Counted from the stretch's first letter, positions 37,126 to 47,938 are shown. The stretch: DNA of 64,000 bases from Xanthobacter autotrophicus (GCF_005871085.1 NZ_VAUP01000015.1:558001-622000); one strand, 5' to 3'. Notes: generated from the letters alone by a model not told the origin. A program made the numbers and translations.

Positions 37126-37993
37126 GCTTGTGGCCGGCATGGCCATGGCCGTGATCATGACCGCAGTCCGGGCCGTGAATGTGGCCCGGCGCATCGTGAG
37201 CAGCGTCGGTGTGGCCATGATGATCATGGTCGTGATCGTGGCCGCAGTCGGGACCATGGACGTGGCCCGGCTCGCCATGGGCGGCGTGGGATTTGCCGTG
37301 CGGCTCGGCGCCATGGGAATGAGCATGATGGGCATGGTCATCGTGGGGGTGATCATCGTGGGGGTGATCATCGTGGGGGTGATCATCGTGGGGGTGATCA
37401 TCGTGGGGGTGATCGTGCCCGCAGCCCGGCCCATGCACATGCGCCTCGGCGTGGGCCGCACCATGAGCATGCCCTTCGTGCCCATGCTCATGATGGCCAT
37501 GAGCGTGCCCGTGCCCTTCGTGCCCATGCTCTTCATGACCGTGGCCGCCATGAGCCTCGGCCGCCTCGTAGGCGCCCTTCTCGGGCCGGAACGGCCGCGT
37601 CACCCTGGCGACGCCGGCGCCGAGGCCGCGCACCATCTCGGTGAGCACGTGGTCGTCCACGAAATAGACCGCGCTCTCGGTGATCTCCGCAGGCACGTGC
37701 CGGTTGCCCAGGTGCCACGCCACCTTCATCAGCCGCAGCGGATTGGCGGTGGTGACCTCCACCAGATCCTCCGGTGCGGCCTTGATGCGGATGAGGCGGC
37801 CATCCTCCAGCTTCACCGCGTCGCCGTCGTCCAGCACCGTCGCCTTGTCGAGGTCGAGCAGGAAGGCCGTGCCGCCGTCCGCCGTCAGGGCAAAGCGGCG
37901 GCGGTGGCGGGCGTGGTGATCGAGGGTGATCTCGTCGGCCACCTTCTCCGCGCGGACGGCGGGACGGCGGACGACGACGGTGGCGCGGATCAT
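37118..37993 (-). CDS. ureE: urease nickel chaperone UreE with very long His-rich tail
   Basis: 291-aa UreE. The first ~145 residues are the usual peptide-binding and metal-binding domains ([13 protein letters not shown], the [19 protein letters not shown] motif, then [15 protein letters not shown]). The remaining ~145 residues are almost half His, arranged as [15 protein letters not shown] runs, five PHDDH units and three HGP-(G/D)-CGHDH units. Typical UreE tails have 10-20 His. The tail probably stores nickel (or other metals) in the cytoplasm; Cys in each HGPxCGHDH unit adds soft ligands. It overlaps ureF by 8 nt and follows dps. Confidence 0.94.
   Translation of the reverse strand: MIRATVVVRRPAVRAEKVADEITLDHHARHRRRFALTADGGTAFLLDLDKATVLDDGDAVKLEDGRLIRIKAAPEDLVEVTTANPLRLMKVAWHLGNRHVPAEITESAVYFVDDHVLTEMVRGLGAGVARVTRPFRPEKGAYEAAEAHGGHGHEEHGHEGHGHAHGHHEHGHEGHAHGAAHAEAHVHGPGCGHDHPHDDHPHDDHPHDDHPHDDHPHDDHAHHAHSHGAEPHGKSHAAHGEPGHVHGPDCGHDHDHDHHGHTDAAHDAPGHIHGPDCGHDHGHGHAGHKHG
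37336..37410. repeat. 15-bp tandem repeat in the ureE tail (five units)
   Basis: GATCATCGTGGGGGT occurs four times exactly (37351-37410), preceded by one unit with a single mismatch. On the coding strand it makes five PHDDH units. Being a multiple of three, copy-number changes keep the frame, so the length of the tail can vary without breaking the gene. Confidence 0.95.
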
Positions 37994-38056
37994 GACTTCA
38001 CTCCGGAACCGCCCCCGAACGCCGCCCGCCCCTTTGCATGGAGCGGACCTGTGCGC

Positions 38057-38614
38057 TCAGGTGGCGCTGTCCTGCCGATTCTGGTTGGTCTCGAACAGGA
38101 ACCACAGGCGCTTTTCGGCCTCGTCCACATATTCTTCCAGCAGGCTGGCGGTGGCAATGTCCTCCGCCTCGTCGCAGATGCCGTGGGCCTCGCGCATGGA
38201 GGCGATGGCTGCCTTGTTGTCGGCGATCAGCTCCGCGAACATGCCCTGCGGCGCCACATAGGCCGCCTCGTTCTCCTTCAGCCCGCTGAGCTTCAGGATC
38301 TCGGCATAGGAATGCACCGTCTGGCAGCCGATCTTGCGTACGCGCTCGGCCAAAGGATCGACCGTGGCGTAGATGGCTGCGGCTTGCTCGTCCAGCAGCA
38401 GGTGATAGTCGCGGAAATGCTTGCCGCTGACGTGCCAGTGGAAGTTCTTGGTCTTCAGGTACAGCACGAAAGTGTCCGCCAGCACGCGGTTGATGGCGTC
38501 CGCCACCTTCTGCGCCTTCGTGCTGTCGAGATCCGTGGGAGTGGCGAGGGCCGCTGTCTTGGCTACGGTGGAAACCTTGGCCGACTTCTTGGACAATGAA
38601 CGCACATTCGACAT
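38057..38614 (-). CDS. dps: Dps ferritin-like DNA-protection protein
   Basis: 185-aa Dps, which forms dodecamers that oxidise and store iron and protect DNA. The ferroxidase site is plain in NFHWHVSGKHFRDYHLLLDEQ (His and Asp/Glu ligands). The N-terminal ~35 residues are Ser/Lys/Ala-rich, like the DNA-binding tail of Dps. ATG 38614 has GAGGAG upstream and fits the family better than the earlier in-frame ATG at 38629. It sits between ureC and ureE on the same strand, with 95 bp and 63 bp spacers, so it may share the urease transcript or use its own promoter in the 95-bp gap. Confidence 0.94.
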   Translation of the reverse strand: MSNVRSLSKKSAKVSTVAKTAALATPTDLDSTKAQKVADAINRVLADTFVLYLKTKNFHWHVSGKHFRDYHLLLDEQAAAIYATVDPLAERVRKIGCQTVHSYAEILKLSGLKENEAAYVAPQGMFAELIADNKAAIASMREAHGICDEAEDIATASLLEEYVDEAEKRLWFLFETNQNRQDSAT

Positions 38615-38709
38615 GGGGTGGCTCCTCAATCAAAACGAGTTGCAACACCCGCTAGAAGCGACCAGCCACGCCATAGGTTCCGCCGCGCGCGAATTCTTTC
38701 TCGCTCCCC

Positions 38710-40422
38710 TCAGAACAGGAAATAGCGCTGGGCCATGGGCAGCACCTCTGCCGGCTCGCAGACCAACAACTCGCCGTCCGCGCGCACATCGTAGGTTTCC
38801 GGGTCCACCTCGATCACCGGGGTGGCGTCATTGTTGATCATGCTCTTCTTGGAGATGCCGGAGCGCGTGTTCTCCACCGCCACCAGTTCCTTCTGGATGC
38901 CGAGGCGGGAGGCGAGCCCGTCCTCGATGGCCGATTTCGAGACGAAGGTGAGCGAGGTGTGGGTCAGCGCCCGCCCATAGGCGCCGAACATGGGCCGGTA
39001 ATGCACCGGCTGCGGGGTGGGGATGGAGGCGTTGGGATCGCCCATCTGCGCCATGGCGATCGCCCCGCCCTTGATGACGAGGTCCGGCTTCACGCCGAAG
39101 AAGGCCGGCGTCCACAGCACGAGGTCGGCGAGCTTGCCGGCCTCCACCGAGCCGATATGGCGCGACATGCCGTGGGCGATGGCGGGATTGATGGTGTATT
39201 TGGCGATGTAGCGCCGGGCGCGCAGATTGTCGCTGTCGCGCTCGCCGGGCAGCTTGCCGCGCTGGCGCTTCATCTTGTCCGCCGTCTGCCAGGTGCGGAT
39301 GATCACCTCGCCCACCCGGCCCATGGCCTGACTGTCCGAGCTCATCATGGAGAGCGCGCCGAGGTCGTGGAGGATGTCCTCCGCCGCGATGGTCTCCTTG
39401 CGGATGCGGCTCTCGGCGAAGGCGAGGTCCTCGGCGATCTCGGGGTCGAGATGGTGGCACACCATGAGCATGTCGAGATGCTCGTCGATGGTGTTGCGGG
39501 TGTAGGGCCGGGTCGGATTGGTGGAGGAGGGCAGCACGTTCGCCAGCCCCGCCACCTTGATGATGTCCGGCGCATGCCCGCCGCCCGCCCCTTCGGTGTG
39601 GAAGGCATGGATGGTGCGGCCCTTGAAGGCGGCGATGGTGTCCTCCACGAAACCGCTCTCGTTGAGCGTGTCGGTGTGGATCATCACCTGTACGTCGAGG
39701 GCGTCCGCCACCGAGAGGCAGCAATCGATGGCCGAGGGCGTGGTGCCCCAGTCCTCGTGGAGCTTCAGGGCGCAGGCGCCGGCCAGCACCATCTCTTCCA
39801 GCGCGGCGGGGAGCGAGGCGTTGCCCTTGCCGGCGAAGGCGAGGTTCATGGGGAAGCTGTCCGCCGCCTCGATCATGCGGGCGATGTGCCACGGCCCCGG
39901 CGTGCAGGTGGTGGCGAAGGTGCCGGTGGCCGGCCCGGTGCCGCCGCCCAGCATGGTGGTGACGCCGGAGGCCAGCGCCTCCTCGATCTGCTGCGGGCAG
40001 ATGAAATGGATGTGGCTGTCGAAGCCGCCGGCGGTGAGGATCTTGCCCTCCCCCGCGATCACCTCGGTTCCGGGGCCGATGATGATGTCCACCCCGTCCT
40101 GCACATCCGGATTGCCGGCCTTGCCGAGGCGCACGATGCGGCCGTTCTTGAGGCCAACATCGGCTTTCACCACGCCCCAGTGGTCCAGCACCACCGCATT
40201 GGTGATGACGGTGTCCACGGCGCCGTCGGCGTTGGCCACCTGCGACTGGCCCATGCCGTCGCGGATGACCTTGCCGCCGCCGAACTTCACCTCCTCGCCA
40301 TGGATGGTGAAATCCTTCTCGATCTCGATGAACAGCTGCGTATCGGCAAGCCGCACCTTGTCGCCCACGGTGGGGCCGAACATGTGGGCATAGGCGGCGC
40401 GGGGCATCTTGGAAGAGGACAT
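38710..40422 (-). CDS. ureC: urease alpha subunit UreC (catalytic)
   Basis: 570-aa catalytic subunit that hydrolyses urea to ammonia and carbamate at a dinickel centre. Nickel ligands and active-site residues are visible: HIHFICPQQ (two His), the carbamylated Lys in ALKLHEDWG, the [17 protein letters not shown] segment, the flap His in MVCHHLDPE, and Asp in SSDSQAMGR. Full length with no lesion. It lies downstream of ureAB and upstream of dps in the urt-ure block. It needs UreD, UreE, UreF and UreG, all present here. Confidence 0.97.
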   Translation of the reverse strand: MSSSKMPRAAYAHMFGPTVGDKVRLADTQLFIEIEKDFTIHGEEVKFGGGKVIRDGMGQSQVANADGAVDTVITNAVVLDHWGVVKADVGLKNGRIVRLGKAGNPDVQDGVDIIIGPGTEVIAGEGKILTAGGFDSHIHFICPQQIEEALASGVTTMLGGGTGPATGTFATTCTPGPWHIARMIEAADSFPMNLAFAGKGNASLPAALEEMVLAGACALKLHEDWGTTPSAIDCCLSVADALDVQVMIHTDTLNESGFVEDTIAAFKGRTIHAFHTEGAGGGHAPDIIKVAGLANVLPSSTNPTRPYTRNTIDEHLDMLMVCHHLDPEIAEDLAFAESRIRKETIAAEDILHDLGALSMMSSDSQAMGRVGEVIIRTWQTADKMKRQRGKLPGERDSDNLRARRYIAKYTINPAIAHGMSRHIGSVEAGKLADLVLWTPAFFGVKPDLVIKGGAIAMAQMGDPNASIPTPQPVHYRPMFGAYGRALTHTSLTFVSKSAIEDGLASRLGIQKELVAVENTRSGISKKSMINNDATPVIEVDPETYDVRADGELLVCEPAEVLPMAQRYFLF

Positions 40423-40515
40423 GGGGCAATCGCCTTCAGGAATTCAAACCGGCAGAAACGGGCGGGCGGAAACGAGCGAGCGGAGCCGGAAGGGGGCGCT
40501 CACACCTTCACGCTC

Positions 40516-41136
40516 TCACAACTTGCCCTGCACCGCGCCACGGAAGCCGAACACCTCGCGCTTGCCGCCGAACGGCACCAGCGTCACTTCCCGTGAGGCG
40601 CCCGGCTCGAAGCGCACCGCGGTGCCGGGGGCGATGTCGAGGCGCATGCCGCGCGCCTGTTCCCGCTCGAAGGCCAGCGCCGGGTTGGTCTCGTAGAAAT
40701 GATAGTGGCTGCCCACCTGGATCGGCCGGTCGCCGGTGTTGGACACCGTGAGGCGCACCCGCTCGGCGCCTTCGTTAAAGTGGATGTCGCCTTCCTGGGG
40801 CACCAGCTCGCCGGGTACCGTCTCGGAAGGCGCGCCGCGAATGGGGTGGTGCACGGTGACGAGCTTGGTGCCATCCGGGAAGGTGGCCTCCACCTGGATG
40901 TCATGGATCATCTCGGAGATGCCGTCCATCACCTGCTCGGTGGTGATGACGCGGGCGCCCAGCTCCATCAGCTCGGCCACGGTCTTGCCGTCGCGGGCGC
41001 CCTCCACCACGAAATCGGTGATGAGGGCGACAGCTTCCGGATGGTTCAGCTTCACGCCCCGGGCGAGGCGCTTGCGGGCCACCTCGGCGGCCATGGCGAT
41101 GAAGAGCTTGTCCTTCTCGCGCGGCGTCAGCAGCAC
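40516..41136 (-). CDS. ureAB: fused urease gamma-beta subunit UreAB
   Basis: 206-aa fusion. Residues 1-~100 are the gamma subunit ([23 protein letters not shown], then [24 protein letters not shown]). From ~101 (ETVPGELV) comes the beta subunit, with [20 protein letters not shown]. There is no stop or ribosome site between them. Similar fusions are known from Helicobacter and some actinobacteria; most alphaproteobacteria have separate ureA and ureB. GTG 41136 is chosen: it has AAGGAG 6 bases upstream and gives the usual (M)LLTPREKD start, while the frame upstream runs through ureD in another phase. Confidence 0.93.
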   Translation of the reverse strand: MLLTPREKDKLFIAMAAEVARKRLARGVKLNHPEAVALITDFVVEGARDGKTVAELMELGARVITTEQVMDGISEMIHDIQVEATFPDGTKLVTVHHPIRGAPSETVPGELVPQEGDIHFNEGAERVRLTVSNTGDRPIQVGSHYHFYETNPALAFEREQARGMRLDIAPGTAVRFEPGASREVTLVPFGGKREVFGFRGAVQGKL

Positions 41137-41158
41137 GGCAATCTCCTTGAAGCGAACG

Positions 41159-42064
41159 TCAGGTGGCCCACACGCGGGGCAGCGGGGCTTGTCTGAAGGC
41201 CATGAGAAACGAGGTCGCATCCCGACGCAACGTTTCGATGTCGGGGGCGAGCAGGCGCACGCACAGAAGCCCGTTCCACGCGCTGGCGCCGGCCTCGCAG
41301 CGGGCGCCTTCGAGCAGCGCGCGGGCCTCCTCCAGCCGGTTTTCGGCGTCGGGCCCCACATAAAGCAGCGTCGCCAGTGCCCGATTCCCGCCGGCCACCG
41401 CCGGCCGGGCGAGGAGCGCGCCCACCGGGCCGGAAAGGCGCAGGGCATCGGCGAAGACGAGGGCGCCGTCGCGCCGCACCCGCCAGTGATCCTCCAGATG
41501 CCCCTCCCCCATGGCGTCACCGTGGGCAAGGCGGCCCAGCATCAGCGCCTCGAAGGAGAGGAAGGAGGCCGTGCCGTAGAGGTCGATCTCATAGCGGCGC
41601 CTGAGGCGGGCGCGGTCGAAGAGAATGGTTTCCTGCGGCAGCCAGTCGAGCCGCGCGCCGGCCTCCGCGACAAGCCGCACCTGGATATCGGCGCACGGCC
41701 CGTCCGAGCGATAGACCTTCTCGGCGGCGGGGGTCGCCACCGTCAGATGGGCGCCCGGCCCCGCCTTGGCCTCGATGGCAAAGACATCGCCGCAGGCGAC
41801 CCCGCCGGCGGTGTTGACGATGACGGCTTCCAGCCCCGGCCCGCCCCGTGGCAGGCGCGCGCGCAAGGCGCCGATTTCGGCCAGGTCGGTCAGGCGCGTC
41901 ACGCCACCGAACGCGGATGCGGCAATCCGCACACGCCCTTCACTGCGCTGGCGCAGCGCGCGCTCTCGCGAAGAAGCGATGGACGGACCCGGCAGGCCGG
42001 CGCCCCCGGCGGCAGCATCCACCTCGCGATCAGATCGCCATGAGGCGGCGGACGTCGTCACCAT
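41159..42064 (-). CDS. ureD: urease accessory protein UreD (UreH)
   Basis: 301-aa scaffold protein that binds apo-urease first and recruits UreF and UreG. Diagnostic segments are [58 protein letters not shown] and [11 protein letters not shown] near the C terminus. ATG 42064 overlaps the urtE 3' end by 35 nt; a GTG ~45 nt further in could start the protein without overlap. Its presence between urtE and ureAB joins the urea transporter and urease genes into one block. Confidence 0.92.
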   Translation of the reverse strand: MVTTSAASWRSDREVDAAAGGAGLPGPSIASSRERALRQRSEGRVRIAASAFGGVTRLTDLAEIGALRARLPRGGPGLEAVIVNTAGGVACGDVFAIEAKAGPGAHLTVATPAAEKVYRSDGPCADIQVRLVAEAGARLDWLPQETILFDRARLRRRYEIDLYGTASFLSFEALMLGRLAHGDAMGEGHLEDHWRVRRDGALVFADALRLSGPVGALLARPAVAGGNRALATLLYVGPDAENRLEEARALLEGARCEAGASAWNGLLCVRLLAPDIETLRRDATSFLMAFRQAPLPRVWAT

Positions 42065-42725
42065 CGAGCCCGCTCCTGTCCCCGCTCGCCACCACCTCGC
42101 CGCGATCCATCAGGATGAAGCTGTCGGCGAGGTCGCGGGCGAACTCGAAATACTGCTCCACCAGTACGATGGCCATATCGCCCTTGTCCCGCAGGTAGGA
42201 GATCGCGCGGCCGATATCCTTGATAATTGAGGGCTGGATGCCCTCGGTGGGCTCGTCCAGCACCAGCAGGCGCGGACGCGTCACCAGCGCGCGGCCGATG
42301 GCGAGTTGCTGCTGCTGGCCGCCGGAGAGGTCGCCGCCGCGCCGGCGCAGCATAGAATTGAGCACCGGGAACAGCTCGAACACCTCGTCCGGCACGTATT
42401 TGTCCTTGCGGGCAAGGCGAGCGAATCCGGTTTCCAGATTCTCCTTCACCGAGAGCAGCGGGAACACCTCGCGCCCCTGCGGCACGAAGCCGATGCCGAG
42501 CCCGGCGCGGTCCGGCGTCGGCATCCGCGAAATCTCCTTGCCGTCCAGCGTGATGGAGCCGCCGGCGATGGGCCGCTGGCCGACGATGGCGCGCAGCAGC
42601 GAGGTCTTGCCCACGCCATTGCGGCCGAGCACGCAGGTGACCTTGCCCGCATGGGCCTCCACCGACACCTTTTTGAGGGTGTGGGCTGCGCCGTAATACA
42701 GGTCGAGGTTCTCAACCTTCAGCAT
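42030..42725 (-). CDS. urtE: urea ABC transporter ATPase UrtE
   Basis: 231-aa ATPase of the branched-chain amino-acid type (LivF-like). Walker A is GRNGVGKTS (residues ~35-43), signature LSGGQQQQLAIGRAL, Walker B LLVLDEPTEGIQP. With UrtD it powers urea uptake through UrtB and UrtC. The assignment to urea rather than amino acids rests on the urtABCDE order and the adjoining urease genes. It starts 4 bases after the urtD stop and overlaps ureD. Confidence 0.93.
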   Translation of the reverse strand: MLKVENLDLYYGAAHTLKKVSVEAHAGKVTCVLGRNGVGKTSLLRAIVGQRPIAGGSITLDGKEISRMPTPDRAGLGIGFVPQGREVFPLLSVKENLETGFARLARKDKYVPDEVFELFPVLNSMLRRRGGDLSGGQQQQLAIGRALVTRPRLLVLDEPTEGIQPSIIKDIGRAISYLRDKGDMAIVLVEQYFEFARDLADSFILMDRGEVVASGDRSGLDGDDVRRLMAI

Positions 42726-42729
42726 CCCC

Positions 42730-43592
<863 letters not shown>

Positions 43593-43596
<4 letters not shown>

Positions 43597-44720
43597 TCCG
43601 CCGGCTCGGGGGTGGGCGTCGCGGCGGGCCGCCGCGCCTTCCAGCGTTCGGAAATGCTGGAGGCCAGGCCCAGCACGCCCCGGGGCAGGAACAGGGTGAC
43701 CAGCACGAACAGCGCGCCGAGGGCGAACAGCCAGGCCTCCGGCAGCACGCCGGTGAACCAGGTCTTGCCCGCATTGACGATGACGGCGCCCAGCGCCGCC
43801 CCCACCAGCGTGCCGCGACCGCCCACGGCCACCCAGATCACCATCTCGATGGACTGGGCCGGGGCGAACTCGGACGGGTTGATGATGCCCACCTGCGGCA
43901 CATAGAGCGCACCGGCGACCCCCGCCAGCATGGCCGAGAGCACCCAGGCGAGGAGCTTGTAGTTCTGCACCCGGTATCCGAGGAATCGGGTGCGGCTCTC
44001 CGCGTCGCGCACTGCCACCAGCACCTTGCCATACTTGGAGGTGACCAGCGCCCGGCAGATCAGATAGCCCAGGGCCAGCGCCACCGCCGAGGCCACGAAC
44101 AAGGTCAGCCGGGTCGACGGTGCCGAGATGGGAAAGCCCAGGATGTCCTTGAAATCGGTGAGGCCGTTATTGCCGCCGAAGCCCATGTCATTGCGGAAGA
44201 AGGCGAGCATGAGCGCGAACGTCATGGCCTGGGTGATGATCGACAGGTAAACGCCCGTGACCCGCGAGCGGAAGGCGAACCAGCCGAACACGAAGGCCAG
44301 CGCCCCCGGCACCACCACCACCATGAGCATGGCGAAGGGGAACATGTCGAAGCCATGCCAGAACCACGGCAGTTCCTTGTAGTTCAGGAACACCATGAAA
44401 TCGGGCAAAACCGGATTGCCGTAGACGCCGCGCGGGCCGATCTGGCGCATGAGGTACATGCCCATGGCGTAGCCGCCCAGCGCGAAGAAGGCGCCGTGGC
44501 CCAGCGAGAGCACGCCGCAATAGCCCCATACCAGATCCACCGCCACGGCGAGCAGCGCATAGGTGAGGTACTTGCCGAGCAGCGGGATCATGTAATCCGG
44601 CACATGCAGCGGATGGCCGGCCGGGAGCAGCAGGTTGGAGGCGGGGACCAGCACGGCCACCGCCAGCATGACGAGAAGGAAGATGCCGCCGGTGCGGTCG
44701 ATGATGCCGGACTGTTTCAC
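43593..44720 (-). CDS. urtC: urea ABC transporter permease UrtC
   Basis: 375-aa permease (LivM-like) with about eight to ten hydrophobic segments. The core motif LVWGYCGVLSLGHGAFFALGGYAMGMYL matches UrtC, and VAVGGRGTLVGAALGAVIVNAGKTWF lies near the C terminus. GTG 44720 overlaps the urtB stop (GTGA), so UrtC starts by coupling. Frames further upstream in the same phase run through urtB and are spurious. Confidence 0.93.
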
Positions 44721-46354
44721 GATTCCACCGCCCGGCCCTTGAGCGCGAACAGGCCGCGCGGGCGCTTCTGGATGAACAGGATGATGAAGACGAGCAGCAG
44801 GATCTTGCCCAGCACCGCGCCGGCGAAGGGCTCCAGCAGCTTGTTGGCGATGCCGAGGGTGAAGGCGCCCACCAGCGTGCCCCAGAGGTTCCCCACCCCG
44901 CCGAACACCACCACCATGAAGCTGTCGATGATGTAGCCCTGGCCGAGGTTGGGGCTCACATTGTCGATCTGCGACAGCGCCACGCCGGCGATGCCGGCGA
45001 TGCCGGAGCCGAGGCCGAAGGTGAGCGCGTCGATGCGCCCGGTACGAATGCCCATGGCCGCCGCCATGCGCCGGTTCTGGGTCACCGCGCGCACATAGAG
45101 GCCGAGGGGCGTGCGCTTCAGCACCAGGAGCAGCGCGAAGAACACCAGCAGGGCGAAGACGATGATCCACAGGCGGTTGTAGGTGATGGAGAGCTGCCCC
45201 ACCTGGAACGCGCCCGACATCCAGGATGGCGCCCCCACCTCCTGGTTGGTGGGGCCGAACACGGAGCGCACCGCCTGCTGGAGGATCAGCGAGACACCCC
45301 AGGTGGCGAGCAGGGTTTCCAGCGGCCGGCCATAGAGGAAGCGGATGACCGTGCGCTCGATGAGGATGCCCACGAGGCCGGTGAACAGGAAGGCCAGCGG
45401 CAGTGCGATGGCCAGCGACCAGTCGAACAGGCCGGGCGCCGAATGGCGGATGAAGTCCTGCACCACGAAGGTGGTGTAGGCGCCCAGCATCACCATCTCG
45501 CCGTGGGCCATGTTGATGACGCCCATGACGCCGAAGGTGATGGCGAGCCCGATGGCCGCCAACAGCAGCACCGAGCCCAGCGAAAGGCCGTACCAGACAT
45601 TCTGCGCCACGGCCCAGAACTTGAGGTTCTGCTCCACCTTGGCGATGCCGGCCTCGGCCGCCGCCTTCAGGCTGGCGGGGGCATCCGCCGGTAGGCTGCG
45701 CAGCAGGCTGATGGCCTCCTGGTCGCCGCGGGCGATGATCTTCTGGATGGCGAGGAGCCGCACCGCCTCCGGCACTTCCGCCTTGCCGACGAGGATGGCG
45801 GCGCGGGCCTGCTCCAGCGCTTCCTTGACGCTTCCCACCGTCTCCTTGGCGATGGCGGCTTCCACCGTCGCCAGCGCTGCGGCATCGCGCGACTTGAAGA
45901 CGGCGGCGGCCGCCTCGGAGCGGCGCACGGGATCGGGATTGAGCAGCGAGAGCGCGCCAGAGGCCGCATCGACGGCGCGGCGCACCCGGTTGTTGGCGCG
46001 CACCACGGAGAGGTTCGCGGGCGGATTGGCGACTGCTGCGCCGGTAGCCGCGTCGACAACGCCTGCGGGCGTGCGAATGAAGACCGCCTTGGTGGCCGGG
46101 TCGAACATCAGCCGGCCGGCGCCCAGCGCCTCCACCACGGCTGCGGCCTGGGCGCTGCCGGTCGCCGAAAGCTCGACCAGCGCGTCCGTCGTATCCGAAT
46201 AGCTGTCGTTCGCGAATTTCGCGACGATGGCCGAAATATCAGCTTGTCCCTGGGCGTGCGCGGCGCCGGCGGGGAGGAGGACGGCCAGAAGAAGCGCGAG
46301 AAGGGGAAGCGCGAGGATCCGCGCGAGGGCCGGCGGAACGGGAAGGCGCATCAT
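44717..46354 (-). CDS. urtB: urea ABC transporter permease UrtB
   Basis: 545-aa protein. A signal-peptide-like N terminus (ALPLLALLLAVLLPAGAAHA) is followed by a ~200-residue Ala-rich helical extension predicted outside the membrane. A LivH-like permease with about eight segments begins near residue 250 (LGSVLLLAAIGLAITFGVMGVINMAHGEMVMLGAY). Long extracytoplasmic extensions of this sort are a known trait of UrtB. It is coupled to urtC by a GTGA overlap. A 212-bp gap with a hairpin separates it from urtA. Confidence 0.93.
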   Translation of the reverse strand: MMRLPVPPALARILALPLLALLLAVLLPAGAAHAQGQADISAIVAKFANDSYSDTTDALVELSATGSAQAAAVVEALGAGRLMFDPATKAVFIRTPAGVVDAATGAAVANPPANLSVVRANNRVRRAVDAASGALSLLNPDPVRRSEAAAAVFKSRDAAALATVEAAIAKETVGSVKEALEQARAAILVGKAEVPEAVRLLAIQKIIARGDQEAISLLRSLPADAPASLKAAAEAGIAKVEQNLKFWAVAQNVWYGLSLGSVLLLAAIGLAITFGVMGVINMAHGEMVMLGAYTTFVVQDFIRHSAPGLFDWSLAIALPLAFLFTGLVGILIERTVIRFLYGRPLETLLATWGVSLILQQAVRSVFGPTNQEVGAPSWMSGAFQVGQLSITYNRLWIIVFALLVFFALLLVLKRTPLGLYVRAVTQNRRMAAAMGIRTGRIDALTFGLGSGIAGIAGVALSQIDNVSPNLGQGYIIDSFMVVVFGGVGNLWGTLVGAFTLGIANKLLEPFAGAVLGKILLLVFIILFIQKRPRGLFALKGRAVES

Positions 46355-46412
46355 GAAGGTATCCGCTCCAGCGCAGCCGGGCGGTGCCGGCAGCTCGCGA
46401 CGGGAAGAGCGA

Positions 46413-46448
46413 GGCTCCCCCTCCCCGTTGCCGGGGAGAGGGAGGAGC
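46413..46448. repeat. REP-like hairpin between urtA and urtB
   Basis: A CTCCCCCTCCCC arm, a short GTTGCC loop and a GGGGAGAGGGAGGAG arm form a GC-rich imperfect stem. The CCC-TCTCCCC-loop-GGGGAGAGGG type is a common intergenic repeat in rhizobia-like genomes. Between a binding-protein gene and its permease such a stem often protects the upstream mRNA and raises binding-protein output; that role is inferred. Confidence 0.6.
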
Positions 46449-46566
46449 GCCCCTTGCGGGACGGTACGAGAGCGTTCGAGATCAAAAAGTCTTCAAAAAT
46501 CCACGCCCGCCAAATCCACACCCCCAGGGAGGCGAAGCTCACGCGGATGCGCTCAGGCGGGTGCGG

Positions 46567-47871
46567 TCACTTGGCCGCCGAGAGGCAGACGTTCTTGACG
46601 GTGTCGAAATTGCCGCAGTTCAGCTTCACCCAATCGGCCACCAGGCTCTTGGAGCCTTCGAGGTAGCGCGACCAGGCTTCGCCGGGGATGAGGTCCTTGG
46701 TCTTCCACACCACGTCGAACTGGCCGTTGCCCTCGATCTCGCCGATGAAGACCGGCTTGGTGATGTGGTGGTTGGGGAGCATCTCGGAGACGCCGCCGGT
46801 GAGGTTGGCCTGCTTGATGCCCGGCAGCGCGGCGATGACCTTGTCCTGATCGGTCGTGCCGGCCTTTTCCACCGCCTTCACCCACATGTTGAAGCCGATA
46901 TAGTGGGCCTCCATGGGGTCATTGGTGACGCGCTTGGGATCCTTGGTGTAGGCGTGCCACTTGGCGATGAAGTCCTTGTTCTCCGGCGTGTCGATGGACA
47001 TGAAGTAGTTCCATGCCGCGAGGTGACCGGCGAGCGGCTTGGTGTCAATGCCGGCCAGCTCTTCCTCACCCACCGAGAAGGCGACGACCGGAATGTCCTT
47101 GGCGCTGATGCCCTGGTTGGACAGCTCCTTGTAGAACGGCACGTTGGCGTCACCATTGATGGTGGAGACCACCGCCGTCTTCTTGCCGGCCGAACCGAAC
47201 TTCTTGATGTCGGACACGATCGTCTGCCAATCGGAATGGCCGAACGGCGTGTAGTTGATCATGATGTCCTCGGCCTTCACGCCGCGGGACTTCAGGTAGG
47301 CTTCCAGGATCTTGTTGGTGGTGCGGGGATAGACATAGTCGGTGCCCGCGAGCACCCAGCGCTCCACCTTCTCCTCGTTGGCGAGGTAGTCCACCGCAGG
47401 AATGGCCTGCTGGTTCGGGGCGGCACCGGTATAGAAGACGTTGCGCTCGCTCTCCTCGCCCTCATACTGCACGGGGTAGAAGAGGATATTGTTGAGTTCC
47501 TTGAACACCGGCAGCACCGACTTGCGGCTGACCGATGTCCAGCAGCCGAACACGGCGGCGACCTTGTCCTTGGTGATCAGCTCGCGCGCCTTTTCGGCGA
47601 ACAGCGGCCAGTTGGAAGCAGGATCTACCACCACGGCCTCGAGCTTCTTGCCCAGCACGCCGCCCTTCTTGTTCTGCTCCTCGATGAGCATGAGCATGGC
47701 GTCCTTCAGCGTTGTCTCGCTGATGGCCATCGTGCCCGACAACGAATGCAGGATGCCGACCTTGATGGTCTCCTGCGCCTTGGCAACGCCCATCCCCATC
47801 GTGCCCACGATGGCGGCGGCTGCGGCCAGCGCCCCAAAACCCTTGGTCGCCTGTCCCAGCAAACCGAGCAT
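46567..47871 (-). CDS. urtA: urea ABC transporter periplasmic binding protein UrtA
   Basis: 434-aa periplasmic binding protein of the urea/short-chain amide type. Signal peptide GFGALAAAAAIVGTMGMGVAKAQ, then TIKVGILHSLSGTMAISET and the fold's typical NNILFYPVQYEGEESERNVFYTGA and DYVYPRTTNKILEAYL segments. It starts at ATG 47871 with GGGGAGAG just upstream; the frame is open further 5' but that part overlaps the promoter. It is the first gene of the urt-ure block, about 52 bases below a consensus sigma-54 promoter. Expected to be made under nitrogen limitation. Confidence 0.94.
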   Translation of the reverse strand: MLGLLGQATKGFGALAAAAAIVGTMGMGVAKAQETIKVGILHSLSGTMAISETTLKDAMLMLIEEQNKKGGVLGKKLEAVVVDPASNWPLFAEKARELITKDKVAAVFGCWTSVSRKSVLPVFKELNNILFYPVQYEGEESERNVFYTGAAPNQQAIPAVDYLANEEKVERWVLAGTDYVYPRTTNKILEAYLKSRGVKAEDIMINYTPFGHSDWQTIVSDIKKFGSAGKKTAVVSTINGDANVPFYKELSNQGISAKDIPVVAFSVGEEELAGIDTKPLAGHLAAWNYFMSIDTPENKDFIAKWHAYTKDPKRVTNDPMEAHYIGFNMWVKAVEKAGTTDQDKVIAALPGIKQANLTGGVSEMLPNHHITKPVFIGEIEGNGQFDVVWKTKDLIPGEAWSRYLEGSKSLVADWVKLNCGNFDTVKNVCLSAAK

Positions 47872-47922
47872 GCGCTCTCTCCCCTGTTGCGACGGCCCAT
47901 CGGGCCTGCCGGAGAGGACGAC

Positions 47923-47938
47923 AGCAAGGCGCGTGCCA
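47923..47938 (-). promoter_or_regulatory. sigma-54 (RpoN) promoter of the urt-ure block
   Basis: On the minus strand TGGCACG, four bases, TTGCT, which equals the -24/-12 consensus (TGGCACG-N4-TTGCW) with no mismatch. It ends 52 bases before the urtA ATG, giving a leader of roughly 40 nt. NtrC is the likely activator, as for urea genes in other proteobacteria. Confidence 0.85.

Noticed and set aside
37336..37410. Possible CRISPR-like array
   Set aside because: Units are directly adjacent with no spacers and encode part of UreE.
36998..38599. A plus-strand frame with a repeated hydrophobic GVIIV pattern that resembles a membrane protein
   Set aside because: It is the complement of the His/Asp repeats in ureE and of dps; the pattern comes from the 15-bp DNA repeat.
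40736..42043. A 435-codon plus-strand frame across the urease genes
   Set aside because: Antisense to ureAB and ureD, with no conserved motif.
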